Assembly: GCF_000300875.1 (NCBI RefSeq)
Contig: NZ_AMSG01000012.1
Span: 1-64,000 of the forward strand
DNA length: 64,000 nt
DNA from: Galbibacter marinus
Lineage (GTDB): Bacteria > Bacteroidota > Bacteroidia > Flavobacteriales > Flavobacteriaceae
Reading direction: 5' to 3'
Below, piece after piece: positions 16,896 to 26,625 of the stretch. The notes beneath the pieces were generated by a model that saw nothing but the letters and a program-made list of their open reading frames with translations, did not search any database and was not told the origin of the DNA. Within the stretch, counting starts at the first letter, position 1. Each line of letters opens with the position of its first letter. The position numbers and the translations under genes were made by a program.

Positions 16896-17108
16896 ATGAA
16901 GATAAAAATAAATATGAGTAAAAAGGATAAGCTAATCCGAGTAATTATAGCCTTTGTAATTGCGATGTTATTTTTTTTTCAAATTATAAAAGGAATCCTA
17001 GGGGTAATACTTATGCTACTAGCTATAGCAATTTTGCTTACCTGTTTTTTTAGGGTCTGCCCATTGTATAAAGTATGCGGTATTTCCACTAATCAATCCA
17101 AAACCTAA
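16896..17108 (+). CDS. DUF2892 (YgaP-like) small membrane protein
   Basis: I chose the ATG at 16896, which gives about 70 residues. A longer frame from 16854 overlaps the upstream stop. Two hydrophobic helices (LIRVIIAFVIAMLFFF and GILGVILMLLAIAILLTCFF) are followed by RVCPLYKVCGIST, the usual end of the YgaP membrane domain. In YgaP this domain is joined to a rhodanese. Here it follows a rhodanese gene, so it may anchor sulfur transfer at the membrane. Confidence 0.75.
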   Translation: MKIKINMSKKDKLIRVIIAFVIAMLFFFQIIKGILGVILMLLAIAILLTCFFRVCPLYKVCGISTNQSKT

Positions 17109-17384
17109 CTACACAATTTCTGCACTAAGACCAGCTTGCAGTAATTGATAACAACGTGTTTTTAGGAAATCATACTCTCCTGTTTTAACGGTACATTTAC
17201 CCTTGTAATGTACAATAATAGAACACTGTTCAGCCTGCTCTAAGGTGTGTTCACATACTTTAATTAGTGTATCTATAACGTGATCAAAGGTGTTAACCTC
17301 ATCATTATACAAGACGATTTCATGCTCCTTAACCACCTGTTCCTCTACAAGAACATCCTCTAATATCTTTTCTTTAGTACTCAT
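17109..17384 (-). CDS. clpS: ClpS, adaptor of the Clp protease
   Basis: The start at 17384 (MSTKEK) gives 91 residues. The N-end-rule binding fold is clear: HEIVLYNDEVNTFDHVIDTL and EQAEQCSIIVHYKGKCTVKTG. ClpS delivers proteins with destabilising N-terminal residues to ClpAP/ClpCP. It is the last gene of the prmA-tpiA group, 15 bp after prmA. Confidence 0.93.
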   Translation of the reverse strand: MSTKEKILEDVLVEEQVVKEHEIVLYNDEVNTFDHVIDTLIKVCEHTLEQAEQCSIIVHYKGKCTVKTGEYDFLKTRCYQLLQAGLSAEIV

Positions 17385-17399
17385 CTTCAATATTTTATA

Positions 17400-18233
17400 C
17401 TAATTTATGAATTTTACAGCAACCCAAAGATTCTTTTCCAGATTTTCAATAAACTTTAACGAAAATTCCTCACAACGTTCTTGGATCTTTGGAATATCAT
17501 CTTTGTAAAATCCACTTAAGTATAACATCCCTTGCTCGTTTAAACAATTGGCATAAACTGGGATATCTTCCAATAAAATATTTCGATTAATATTGGCAAT
17601 AATCACATCATAACGCTTTCCAGATAACAAAGAGGCATCTCCCTCGAAGACTTCGATATTATGACACTCATTACGCTCGACATTTTCAAGAGCGTTTAAA
17701 TAGCACCAATTATCCACATCAATGGCATCCACAGAAACAGCCCCTTGTTTTTCTGCTAAAATGGCCAACACTCCTGTTCCCGAACCCATATCTAAAACTG
17801 TTTTACCCTTAAAATCATTTTTAAGAATAAACTGAATCATCATATGTGTAGTCTCATGATGACCCGTCCCAAAACTCATTTTTGGCTCAATAATGATATC
17901 GTATTTGGTATTTGGTACCTCGTGAAATGGTGCGCGAACCGTACAAATTTCATCCACGACAATTGGACGAAAATTACGTTCCCATTCTTGGTTCCAGTTT
18001 TGTTGTTTAATCTCTGTAAAGGAATTCGATATTTTAAAATCAGGGTTTTTTAAAATGACGATGTCCTTTAAGATTTCAGGGTTCCAGTCTTGTTTTTGTA
18101 TATAAGCAATAACGCCTTGCTCCTGCTCTACAAAGCTTTCAAAGCCCGCATATCCCAGTTCCGCGATTAAAATCTCGGTCCCAGGAATTGCAGGTGTTAC
18201 TTTGAAAGTATATTCTAAATAAATTTGTTCCAT
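17400..18233 (-). CDS. prmA: Ribosomal protein L11 methyltransferase
   Basis: This 277-residue protein has a small N-terminal substrate domain and then a class I SAM methyltransferase fold. Motif I is VLDMGSGTGVLAI, the acidic motif is VDAIDVDNW, and the catalytic region is IIANINRNIL. PrmA trimethylates L11 (RplK, encoded at 37083-37520 here). It starts 12 bp after tpiA. Confidence 0.92.
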   Translation of the reverse strand: MEQIYLEYTFKVTPAIPGTEILIAELGYAGFESFVEQEQGVIAYIQKQDWNPEILKDIVILKNPDFKISNSFTEIKQQNWNQEWERNFRPIVVDEICTVRAPFHEVPNTKYDIIIEPKMSFGTGHHETTHMMIQFILKNDFKGKTVLDMGSGTGVLAILAEKQGAVSVDAIDVDNWCYLNALENVERNECHNIEVFEGDASLLSGKRYDVIIANINRNILLEDIPVYANCLNEQGMLYLSGFYKDDIPKIQERCEEFSLKFIENLEKNLWVAVKFIN

Positions 18234-18245
18234 TAACTTCTTTAA

Positions 18246-18995
18246 CTAGAACGCATTAACAATGGCTACAAAATCCTCAGCATTTAAGGAAGCTCCACCA
18301 ATAAGCCCTCCGTCTACATCAGGCTTAGAAAAGATTTCAGTAGCGTTGGCTGGCTTTACACTTCCACCGTATAAAATAGAAACGCCATCAGCCAATGAAG
18401 CGTCATATTGACCAGCTACCGTTTTTCTGATAAACTCATGCATTTCTTGAGCTTGTTCTGGTGATGCCGTTTCTCCTGTACCTATTGCCCAGACTGGTTC
18501 ATAAGCCAAAACGATTTGTTTCCACGCACTAGCTGGCAGGTGAAATAATCCACTCTTTAGCTGACTTGCAACCAAATCAAAATGCTTATCGCTTTTTCGG
18601 TCCTCTAATTCTTCCCCAAAACAGAAGATGACATTTAATCCAGCATCCACTGCTGCACTTACTTTTTGAGCCAAAAGCGCATCATCCTCACCAAAATAAG
18701 CTCTTCTCTCAGAATGTCCTAAAATCACAGTCTGAATCCCTATACTCTTAAGCATATCGGCAGATACCTCACCTGTATAGGCGCCACTTTTAGCCTGGTG
18801 CATATTTTGAGCTACCACCTCCACTGCTGTATCTTTTAAGGTTTCATAAGCGGGATATAGATTAACATACGTCGGCGCAATCTTTACCTTTACATCAGTA
18901 TTGGTTAAGACCTTTCTAAGATCACTGATAAGAGCTTGAGTCTCAGCTAAATCATTATTCATTTTCCAATTCCCAGCAACTATTTTTTCTCTCAT
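18246..18995 (-). CDS. tpiA: Triosephosphate isomerase
   Basis: This 249-residue TIM barrel has all catalytic residues: Lys11 (GNWKMN), His94 (ILGHSERR) and Glu166 (AYEPVWAIGTG). The phosphate-binding loops (GGSVKPAN, GGLIGGASL) are also present. It interconverts dihydroxyacetone phosphate and glyceraldehyde 3-phosphate in glycolysis and gluconeogenesis. Confidence 0.97.
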   Translation of the reverse strand: MREKIVAGNWKMNNDLAETQALISDLRKVLTNTDVKVKIAPTYVNLYPAYETLKDTAVEVVAQNMHQAKSGAYTGEVSADMLKSIGIQTVILGHSERRAYFGEDDALLAQKVSAAVDAGLNVIFCFGEELEDRKSDKHFDLVASQLKSGLFHLPASAWKQIVLAYEPVWAIGTGETASPEQAQEMHEFIRKTVAGQYDASLADGVSILYGGSVKPANATEIFSKPDVDGGLIGGASLNAEDFVAIVNAF

Positions 18996-19078
18996 GCTAT
19001 TTTTAAATTTAGTTCTATAATTAATATTTCGTTAGTGTTCTTCTTTTGCTAACAGGTTATTGACTTTAAATTATTTTG

Positions 19079-20170
19079 TTAGTTGTCAAACTCAAAATCT
19101 TCTAAATCGTTGAAATGCAATTTTTGAGTAATGGTTCCTTCTTTAAGTTCTAATACCCCAGGGTTTGACCTTACAATGGTCTTTACCGTGGTGAGGTCAC
19201 AAAAATAAAAATCAAAATCCAAATCGTACTTATTTTTATATGGGGCAAGTTGGGTTGGACTAGAAGCACTTAATCCCACAACACGATATCCCTTTTGTTT
19301 TGCCTTAGCAACCAATTGTTGAATTTCCCTTAATCCTTCCTTATCCGCCTGCTCAATCACGCGGCTTACAATAAGCATTAATAAAGGTTCATCCAAAAGC
19401 TGCTCCGTATAATCTACACCTTCACGTTCCATAGTAAAATCGTGTATCGGAGGCAAGTAACCTTCCTGTACTAGGGACGTTTCCACATCGATAAATTCTC
19501 CATCAACAGTAGGATAATTACCATTAGTAACTATAATTTCTTCTTGACCATTTACCTTAAACTTCCATGCATAATCATATATAGCCACTGGAGCATCCTC
19601 AGGGATTTCCATGCCTTGCTCTATATTATTTCCAATTTTATAGGGACGAAAATCAACCACTGGTAAATGGTTGTACACATAGTAGGCATACCAGCAGCAT
19701 AGCACCAAGGCTATCATAGTAACTATTGATGCAAATTTCAGGGCTTTTATATACTTCTTACCAAAGAACAAGATCACAATTAACACCAGCAATATCACAT
19801 CTTTGGTAAAGGATTCCCACGGGGTTAATTTAATAGCATCCCCAAAGCAACCACAATCAGTGACCTTATTGAAATAAGCTGAATAAAACGTTAGAAAGGT
19901 AAAGAAAACGATCATTAGCAGAAGTGACCAAACTGTAAATTTTGGCTTGTACCCCCAAAGAAGCATTACCCCGAGTATGGTTTCAAAAATCACAAGAAGC
20001 ACCGCAATATGCAAGGCAAATGGCATTAAAAATGCCAAGTCCAAAACCTCAGGACTAAAATACTCTTCCAGTTTAAAAGAGAACCCAACAGGATCGTTAA
20101 GTTTAATCAATCCACTGATTACAAATAGTAATCCCACAATGATTCTTGCTGCTGAAACAACTATTCTCAT
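19079..20170 (-). CDS. BT_3928-family protein: DoxX-like membrane domain plus thioredoxin-like domain
   Basis: This 363-residue protein has four hydrophobic helices in the first 170 residues, of DoxX/MauE type (GLLFVISGLIKLNDPVGFSF). It carries the TDCGCFGDAI motif with two Cys that these quinone-linked proteins use for thiol oxidation. The C-terminal half (about 200-363) resembles a thioredoxin fold without a CxxC. It is conserved next to tpiA and DUF1599 genes in Bacteroidota. A role in envelope redox is an inference. Confidence 0.8.
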   Translation of the reverse strand: MRIVVSAARIIVGLLFVISGLIKLNDPVGFSFKLEEYFSPEVLDLAFLMPFALHIAVLLVIFETILGVMLLWGYKPKFTVWSLLLMIVFFTFLTFYSAYFNKVTDCGCFGDAIKLTPWESFTKDVILLVLIVILFFGKKYIKALKFASIVTMIALVLCCWYAYYVYNHLPVVDFRPYKIGNNIEQGMEIPEDAPVAIYDYAWKFKVNGQEEIIVTNGNYPTVDGEFIDVETSLVQEGYLPPIHDFTMEREGVDYTEQLLDEPLLMLIVSRVIEQADKEGLREIQQLVAKAKQKGYRVVGLSASSPTQLAPYKNKYDLDFDFYFCDLTTVKTIVRSNPGVLELKEGTITQKLHFNDLEDFEFDN

Positions 20171-20228
20171 AATTATTCAATATCTAGGTTATTAACATAA
20201 TCACCTTACCACTAAGGTACGTGATACT

Positions 20229-20768
20229 TTATGCGGCTTTTAGATGTATTAGAGCAAAGACTGCGTAATTTATCATGTCTTGATAATTTGCATCAACACC
20301 TTCGCTAACCAAAGTCTTCCCTTTATTATCCTCCATCTGTTTAACGCGCAATATCTTTTGAAGAATCAGATCAGTCAAAGAACTCACTCTCATATCTCTC
20401 CAAGCCTCTCCATAATCATGATTTTTATTCTCCATCAATTCTTTAGTCTGACACACTTTCAGGTCATAAAGCTCTAGAGCTTGACCAAGGTCAATATCTG
20501 AATCACTACCTACACCCTTCTCAAGCTGAATCAAAGCCATAATAGCGTAATTGACAATTCCAATAAATTCAGAAACCTCTCCTTCTTCTACTTTCTGTAC
20601 TTCATTATCTTGAATCGAACGAATTCGCTGTGCTTTGATAAAAATTTGATCTGTAAAAGACGGCAAACGCAGTATACGCCATGCACTACCATAGTCTTTC
20701 ATTTTTTTTTCAAACAAGTCCCGACAAAGTTCAATGACCTCATCATATTGTTTTGATGTATTATGCAT
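20229..20768 (-). CDS. DUF1599 protein, tandem domain
   Basis: This 179-residue protein consists of two copies of the same fold. KKMKDYGSAWRILRLPSFTDQIFIKAQRI in the first half matches ENKNHDYGEAWRDMRVSSLTDLILQKILRV in the second (quoted in part as DYGSAWR and DYGEAWR). The all-helical unit resembles MazG/dUTPase-like nucleotide pyrophosphatases, but its function is not established. It is divergent from folP, with 125 bp between them. Confidence 0.85.
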   Translation of the reverse strand: MHNTSKQYDEVIELCRDLFEKKMKDYGSAWRILRLPSFTDQIFIKAQRIRSIQDNEVQKVEEGEVSEFIGIVNYAIMALIQLEKGVGSDSDIDLGQALELYDLKVCQTKELMENKNHDYGEAWRDMRVSSLTDLILQKILRVKQMEDNKGKTLVSEGVDANYQDMINYAVFALIHLKAA

Positions 20769-20893
20769 AAGTTTACTCCTATTTTGCGTAAATTTCGCTT
20801 AAAATTTCCAATGGTCAAAGCCGAAGAGCTAATCTTTCAAAAGTTGATCGTTGTAAAAAAGTCACATAGCATAAAATTAAATACCACATTTAG

Positions 20894-21733
20894 ATGACTA
20901 TCAACTGTAAGGGCAGTCTAATTGACCTAACTATCCCAAGAGTAATGGGGATTTTGAACGTTACCCCCGACTCGTTTTACGACGGAGGTAAGTACACCAA
21001 AGAGACCTCCATTTTAAAGCGTGTAGAAACCATTTTAGACCAAGGAGCTACCTTTATTGATTTAGGGGCCTACAGCAGTCGCGCAGGAGCAAATCAAGTA
21101 AGTCAGCAAGAAGAAATTCAAAGAAGCGTCCCTATAACAAAACTGATTTTAAAGCATTTTCCAGATGCCTTAATTTCAGTGGACACCTTTAGATCTGAAG
21201 TCGCTAGGCAAAATATCGAAAGCGGTGCAAGCCTCATTAACGACATCTCTGGTGGTTTATTAGACCCACAGATGCTTCCTACGGTTGGAAAACTTCAAGT
21301 CCCCTATATCTTAATGCACATGAAGGGTGACCCAAAGACCATGCAACAGAACACCCAATACAACAATTTAATCAAAGACCTGCTGTATTATTTTTCTGAG
21401 CGTATTGCAGAGGCACGCTCACATAAGATAAACGACATTATAGTAGACCCAGGATTTGGCTTTGCTAAATCGTTAGATCAAAATTATGAACTCATGGCCA
21501 AGCTGGACCTTCTACATATTTTAAAACTTCCTTTGTTTGTAGGTATAAGTAGAAAATCAATGATCTACAATTTACTTGGGACGGATCCCAAAGAGGCCTT
21601 AAATGGCACAACGAGTTTAAATACTTTAGCTTTAGATAAAGGCGCTCATATTCTAAGGGTCCATGATGTCAAACCAGCCATAGAATGTGTCAAAATCCAT
21701 CAGATGATTAAAACTAACAACACAGAGATTTAA
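20894..21733 (+). CDS. folP: Dihydropteroate synthase
   Basis: This 279-residue TIM barrel has MGILNVTPDSFYDGG, DQGATFIDLGAYSSRAGA, SVDTFR, DISGG, MHMKGDP and DPGFGFAK, the full set of substrate and phosphate loops. It joins p-aminobenzoate to the pterin in folate synthesis and is the sulfonamide target. It lies 89 bp before cdaA; the pair is conserved in flavobacteria. Confidence 0.95.
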   Translation: MTINCKGSLIDLTIPRVMGILNVTPDSFYDGGKYTKETSILKRVETILDQGATFIDLGAYSSRAGANQVSQQEEIQRSVPITKLILKHFPDALISVDTFRSEVARQNIESGASLINDISGGLLDPQMLPTVGKLQVPYILMHMKGDPKTMQQNTQYNNLIKDLLYYFSERIAEARSHKINDIIVDPGFGFAKSLDQNYELMAKLDLLHILKLPLFVGISRKSMIYNLLGTDPKEALNGTTSLNTLALDKGAHILRVHDVKPAIECVKIHQMIKTNNTEI

Positions 21734-21822
21734 AAACAATAATTTGGTTACAAATTCACGCCATAAGTTAATTATCCTGTACCAATAATATTTTTTTTAA
21801 ATTTACCTAAAAACCGAGCAAT

Positions 21823-22608
21823 TTGGAACTATTTGATTTTGTAGAGATAAAGGTGGTAGACATCATCGACATTTTTTTAGTCGCATTTCTATTTTATTAC
21901 GTCTATAAATTAGTCAAGGGTACAGTAGCCATCAATATCCTTATGGGAATTGTAGTGATTTACATCATTTACTGGCTAACAGAGGCCTTAAACATGCGTA
22001 TTTTAAGTAACATTCTCGGCAATTTCATCGGCGCTGGATTTTTCGCCCTATTAGTAGTCTTCCAACAGGAAATACGCAAATTTCTACTTATGGTTGGTTC
22101 CACCAATTTCAGAGGGAAAAATGGTTTGCTAAAACACTTTAGTTTTATGCGACAAGATACCACAACGGTGGAGACCAATGTAGATGCGATTATTTCTGCT
22201 TGTGAAAAAATGAGCATGAGCCGCACCGGGGCACTTATAGTTATTGAAAGAAACAACTCCCTTGAATTCGTAAAACATACTGGTGACTATATGGATATAG
22301 AGGTCAATCAACCCATTTTAGAAAGTATCTTTTATAAAAACAGTACGCTTCACGATGGCGCTATAATAATCGAAGGCAATAGAATTGTAGCCACTCGAGC
22401 CATTTTACCCGTTTCAAACGAACGTAACATTCCACTACGTTTTGGACTAAGACATCGTGCCGCCATTGGTGTTACAGAAAAAACAGATGCTGTTTCCATT
22501 GTGGTTAGTGAAGAAAATGGCCAGATTTCATATATGAAAAATGGAGAGTTCGTCTTATTTGAGACCTTGGAGAATTTAAAAAATCAAATCCTCGAAGACC
22601 TTTCCTAA
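21823..22608 (+). CDS. cdaA: Diadenylate cyclase CdaA
   Basis: This 261-residue protein has three N-terminal transmembrane helices (about 15-80), a coiled linker and a DAC domain. The catalytic motifs DGA (178-180, HDGAIIIEGNRI) and RHR (210-212, LRHRAAIG) are intact. It makes cyclic di-AMP from two ATP. The only start that keeps the first helix is TTG at 21823; later ATGs would cut into the membrane domain. Confidence 0.93.
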   Translation: MELFDFVEIKVVDIIDIFLVAFLFYYVYKLVKGTVAINILMGIVVIYIIYWLTEALNMRILSNILGNFIGAGFFALLVVFQQEIRKFLLMVGSTNFRGKNGLLKHFSFMRQDTTTVETNVDAIISACEKMSMSRTGALIVIERNNSLEFVKHTGDYMDIEVNQPILESIFYKNSTLHDGAIIIEGNRIVATRAILPVSNERNIPLRFGLRHRAAIGVTEKTDAVSIVVSEENGQISYMKNGEFVLFETLENLKNQILEDLS

Positions 22609-22669
22609 AAAGATGGATGAGTAAGAGTTCATTGTGATACTGTGAAATAAACTGCTTTTCTATTATTTT

Positions 22670-24439
22670 TTAAACAGCCTCTTCAGCTAAAAATTGTACC
22701 TCGTACAAGTTCTTATAATAACCGTCTTGTTTTTTAAGTAGCTCTTTGTGGGTCCCAGATTCTACGATTTTCCCACCATCCATAACGATGATCTTATCCG
22801 CCTTTTTAACCGTAGTTAGTCGATGCGCGATAACAATCGAAGTTCTTCCTTTGGTTATTTTATCTGTGGCTGTTTGAATTAAACGCTCCGAATATCCATC
22901 CACAGAAGAGGTAGCCTCATCTAACACTAGTATACTTGGATTACTCACATAAGCCCTCAAAAAGGCAATTAACTGGCGCTGTCCACTAGATAACATGCTG
23001 CCTCGCTCCTTCACATTATAATGATATCCACCAGGAAGGCTATCGATAAACTTATGAATCCCAATTTCCTTAGCCGCCTGAATGACATCAGCCTCCTTAA
23101 TTTCAGGATCCATCAGGGTGATATTATTAAGAATAGTATCGGCAAATAAGAACACATCCTGAAGGACCACCGCAATCTGAGATCGCAAGGATTCTACCGT
23201 ATAATCTTTGATATCTACCCCATCAATAGTAATGCTCCCTTGGTTAATATCATAAAATCGATTTAATAAGTTTATGATCGTTGACTTACCAGCCCCCGTC
23301 GCCCCGACAATAGCAATAGTCTGCCCTGGATTGACCTTTAAAGAAATCCCGTGCAGCACTTCTTCATCCTTCACATAACCAAAGCGAACTCCATTCATTA
23401 CAATCTCTCCTTTGAAGGTATCTGCCTTAAGAACCCCTTCGTTTTGCACCTTACTTTTGGTATCGAGTACATCAAAGACCCTGTTGGAGGCTACCATACC
23501 CATCTGTAGGGTATTAAATTTATCAGCAATCTGTCTAAGTGGTCTAAAGATCATACTCGAGAGCATAATGAACATAAAGATGTTCCCTAAATCATCCGCA
23601 CCTCCGACAACAGATCGCAATCCACCATACCAAACTATAAGACCCGTAGTTACCGCTGACATCAATTCGACCACTGCAATAAATATAGAGTTATACCAGA
23701 CTGTATTAATCCAAGCCTTTTTGTGCCGTGAATTAATTTCTTCAAAGCGCTCATACTCCCCTTTTTCACGTACAAATAATTGTACGATCTTCATTCCCGT
23801 TAATCGTTCTTGAACATAGGAATTTAAGTTAGAAACCTCTTTACGGACCTCCACAAAAGCTTTCTTCATAGCTTTTTGAAAAAGTCTTGTCGCATACAAC
23901 ATAAGGGGAAGAATACCGAATACGATCAATGATAATTGCCAATCAAAATATATCATCACACTAGCTACCACAATCATCTTAAGCACATCACTGACAATCA
24001 TAAACAAACCATCACTAAAGATAGCGGCGATTCGTTCAATATCACTAACGGCACGGGTGACCAATACTCCTACAGAAGAATTATTAAAATATTCCATTCG
24101 AAAGCGCATCATATGCTTAAATAACTTCTCTCGGATATCTTTGATTACTGATTGTCCTAGCCAGTTGGCGTAATAGATAAATGAAAGCTGACTTATCACC
24201 TCAAGGATCAGTGCCGCTACCATGTAGATCACAAAAAGCAACAAGCCATTGGCATCCTTAGTGAGCACATAATCATCTACGGTATATTTTAAGAGAATAG
24301 GACGTACAGATGAGAATACAGAAAGCATGATCGCAGCAAACCCTACAGCGAAAAATATTAAGCGGTAAGGCCTGGCATATTGCATTAACCGCCGGAATAA
24401 TCTAAAATCGAATTTCTGTTTACTTTTATCTGAACTCAT
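22670..24439 (-). CDS. ABC exporter (MsbA/MdlB type), fused permease and ATPase
   Basis: The 589-residue half-transporter has six transmembrane helices in residues 20-320 and a nucleotide-binding domain after about 345. Walker A is GATGAGKST, the signature LSSGQRQ, Walker B ILVLDEATSSVD and the switch His IAHRLTT. It works as a dimer and exports a lipid or drug; the substrate cannot be told. It ends 41 bp past the cdaA side and starts 6 bp after truA, so truA and this gene form one transcript. Confidence 0.92.
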   Translation of the reverse strand: MSSDKSKQKFDFRLFRRLMQYARPYRLIFFAVGFAAIMLSVFSSVRPILLKYTVDDYVLTKDANGLLLFVIYMVAALILEVISQLSFIYYANWLGQSVIKDIREKLFKHMMRFRMEYFNNSSVGVLVTRAVSDIERIAAIFSDGLFMIVSDVLKMIVVASVMIYFDWQLSLIVFGILPLMLYATRLFQKAMKKAFVEVRKEVSNLNSYVQERLTGMKIVQLFVREKGEYERFEEINSRHKKAWINTVWYNSIFIAVVELMSAVTTGLIVWYGGLRSVVGGADDLGNIFMFIMLSSMIFRPLRQIADKFNTLQMGMVASNRVFDVLDTKSKVQNEGVLKADTFKGEIVMNGVRFGYVKDEEVLHGISLKVNPGQTIAIVGATGAGKSTIINLLNRFYDINQGSITIDGVDIKDYTVESLRSQIAVVLQDVFLFADTILNNITLMDPEIKEADVIQAAKEIGIHKFIDSLPGGYHYNVKERGSMLSSGQRQLIAFLRAYVSNPSILVLDEATSSVDGYSERLIQTATDKITKGRTSIVIAHRLTTVKKADKIIVMDGGKIVESGTHKELLKKQDGYYKNLYEVQFLAEEAV

Positions 24440-24445
24440 TAATTT

Positions 24446-25189
24446 TTATAAAAAAACATTCTTTGGGTATTGAACTTCCGTCAAATAAAGTCCTTGAGCT
24501 GGAACAGAAACTCCTGCCTGCCTCCTATCTTTACTCGCTAAAACTTCTTTAAATTGAGCAATACTACATCGATCTAAGCCCACTTCTAACAAGGTCCCGA
24601 CTACGGCTCTGACCATATTTCTAAGAAATCTGTCGGCAGTAATATTGAAAACTAACAAAGAGCCTTCTTCTTGCCAATAAGCCTTTTGAACATCACAAAT
24701 ATAGGTTTTTACATCGGTGTTTGATTTGGAAAAACATTGAAAATCTTCCGTCTCAAGTAAAATTTCAGCAGCCTTATTCATCGCAGCAATATCCAGGTCT
24801 GCCCTTAAATAATACGCATAATCAAATAAGAACGGATCTTTAAAAGAGGTCACCCAATAGGCATAACTGCGTCTTACGGCATCAAAACGCGCATGCGCGT
24901 GGTCATTCACAGGGTAAATATCTTTAATAGCAATATCTTTTGGCAAAAAGCTGTTGAGTTGATACACCAATGCTTTAGTGTCAATAGCTTCACTTATATC
25001 GAAATGCGCATACATCAGACGTGCGTGAACGCCTGCATCCGTACGACCAGCCCCAAGAATACTTATATTTTCTCTTAACAGAGTGGACAGAGCCTTTTCA
25101 ATGGTCTGCTGCACGGTGACGGCATTGGGTTGGGTTTGCCAACCATGGTAATGCTTACCATTATATGAAAGCGCAATAAAATATCTCAA
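24446..25189 (-). CDS. truA: tRNA pseudouridine synthase A
   Basis: This 247-residue protein has the catalytic Asp51 in GAGRTDAGVHA, with RRSYAYW and ADRFLRNMVRAVVGTLLEVG further on. TruA makes pseudouridine at positions 38-40 of the tRNA anticodon arm. Confidence 0.95.
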   Translation of the reverse strand: MRYFIALSYNGKHYHGWQTQPNAVTVQQTIEKALSTLLRENISILGAGRTDAGVHARLMYAHFDISEAIDTKALVYQLNSFLPKDIAIKDIYPVNDHAHARFDAVRRSYAYWVTSFKDPFLFDYAYYLRADLDIAAMNKAAEILLETEDFQCFSKSNTDVKTYICDVQKAYWQEEGSLLVFNITADRFLRNMVRAVVGTLLEVGLDRCSIAQFKEVLASKDRRQAGVSVPAQGLYLTEVQYPKNVFL

Positions 25190-25322
25190 TTAAAACCCTA
25201 TTTTTGTAACAGAAAACAAAGATACCAATTATTTGAAGAGCACAATTAGCAGCAATTGTTTTAACAAAACAAAAACTTTAAAGATTTCATAAGTGCTTTT
25301 AGGTCAAATGCCAAACTTTTAT

Positions 25323-25820
25323 ATGCAAAAGATTTTATTACTATCAGACACTCATGGACACATCGACGATAAGATCTTAAAGTATGTAAAACAGGCGGAT
25401 CAGGTGTGGCACGCTGGTGATATTGGCAGTCTTGAGGTTACCGATGCTATAAAAGCTATTAAACCACTGAAAGCCGTTTACGGCAATATCGATAATTCGA
25501 CCATACGAACAGAATTCCCAGAGGAAGTTCGATTTACATGTGAAGGTGTGGATGTTTGGATGATCCACATTGGTGGTTACCCAAACCGTTACACCCCAAA
25601 TATTCGCGAAAGAATCAAATCGAATCCCCCCAAACTCTTTATATGTGGGCATTCCCATATTTTAAAAGTACAATGGGATAAGAAGCTCAATCTACTGCAT
25701 ATGAATCCAGGGGCTGTCGGTCAATACGGAATTCATAAAATCCGCACCATGCTACGATTTGTAATCGATAATACGGAGGTCAAATCTTTAGAAATTATCG
25801 AGCTAGATAAAAGAAATTAA
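25323..25820 (+). CDS. YfcE/MJ0936-family metallophosphoesterase
   Basis: I chose the ATG at 25323 (MQKILLLSDTHGH), which gives 165 residues and starts right at the fold. A longer frame from a GTG at 25293 adds only ten residues. The metal ligands are in LLSDTHGH, HAGDIGS, YGNID, IHIG and CGHSH. Members hydrolyse phosphodiesters, with substrates mostly unknown. It is divergent from truA. Confidence 0.88.
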   Translation: MQKILLLSDTHGHIDDKILKYVKQADQVWHAGDIGSLEVTDAIKAIKPLKAVYGNIDNSTIRTEFPEEVRFTCEGVDVWMIHIGGYPNRYTPNIRERIKSNPPKLFICGHSHILKVQWDKKLNLLHMNPGAVGQYGIHKIRTMLRFVIDNTEVKSLEIIELDKRN

Positions 25821-25868
25821 ATAACCGCTATATAAGCACATAAAATTGTTAAACAAAAAAATCAATAA

Positions 25869-26588
25869 ATGAAAAAAACAGTACAATTCTTCATCATCAG
25901 TTTACTTGTTCTCGGCAGCTTTTCTGGGTGTACAAGTATGCAAACAGGCACAAATTCCAACGCCGTTTTGGGGGCGGTTAAAGGTGTATTAACCAATGGA
26001 ACTTCAAAGGCATTTAACATTTTCTCAGATTCCAATGCCTTTATGACCAATGCTCTAATTGAAGCCGCATTACCTAAAGAAATAAAAGAGATAAATGCCA
26101 AGTTGGAGTCTTTGGGGTTATCACATATTGTAGAGAAAGAAAAACAATACATTAGTCAAATCGCAAATGCCTCTATTACAACAGCGCGCCCAATTGTCAA
26201 ACAAGCTATTGAGCAAATGACCCTTTCAGATGCTGTAGGGATAGTTTCCGGAGGCAATGGAGCAGCCACCAACTATCTAAGAACAACCACTGAGACTAAA
26301 CTACAAACTGCCATAAGCCCTCTTGTTCATACCCAAACAGAAAAACTAGGGGTAAACACCCTTTTAAATAACGCACTTGGTGGACAAAATGGAACCCTCA
26401 ACGCTATACTGGGCACAGTATTAGGCACTGGAAGCAATCAAAACACTACAGAACTATTAAACGATGCAATAACCCAACAACTTATTGAAGGGCTCTTTAA
26501 CATCGTAGAAGATGTAGAAAATGATACAAGAGCAAATCCGAGTAATTTACTGAATTCCGTTTTGGGAACAACTACCAAAAATCAATAG
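25869..26588 (+). CDS. DUF4197 lipoprotein
   Basis: This 239-residue protein has a lipoprotein signal: MKK, a hydrophobic core and the lipobox GSFSGC with Cys at 20. The DUF4197 body spans about 30-235 (FNIFSDSNAFMTNALIEAALP, repeated TNYLRTTTETKL). The function is unknown. It is likely anchored in the outer membrane facing the periplasm. Confidence 0.82.
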   Translation: MKKTVQFFIISLLVLGSFSGCTSMQTGTNSNAVLGAVKGVLTNGTSKAFNIFSDSNAFMTNALIEAALPKEIKEINAKLESLGLSHIVEKEKQYISQIANASITTARPIVKQAIEQMTLSDAVGIVSGGNGAATNYLRTTTETKLQTAISPLVHTQTEKLGVNTLLNNALGGQNGTLNAILGTVLGTGSNQNTTELLNDAITQQLIEGLFNIVEDVENDTRANPSNLLNSVLGTTTKNQ

Positions 26589-26625
26589 TTAGAATATTAA
26601 AAAGTAATCGGTCTAAAAGGAGAGC

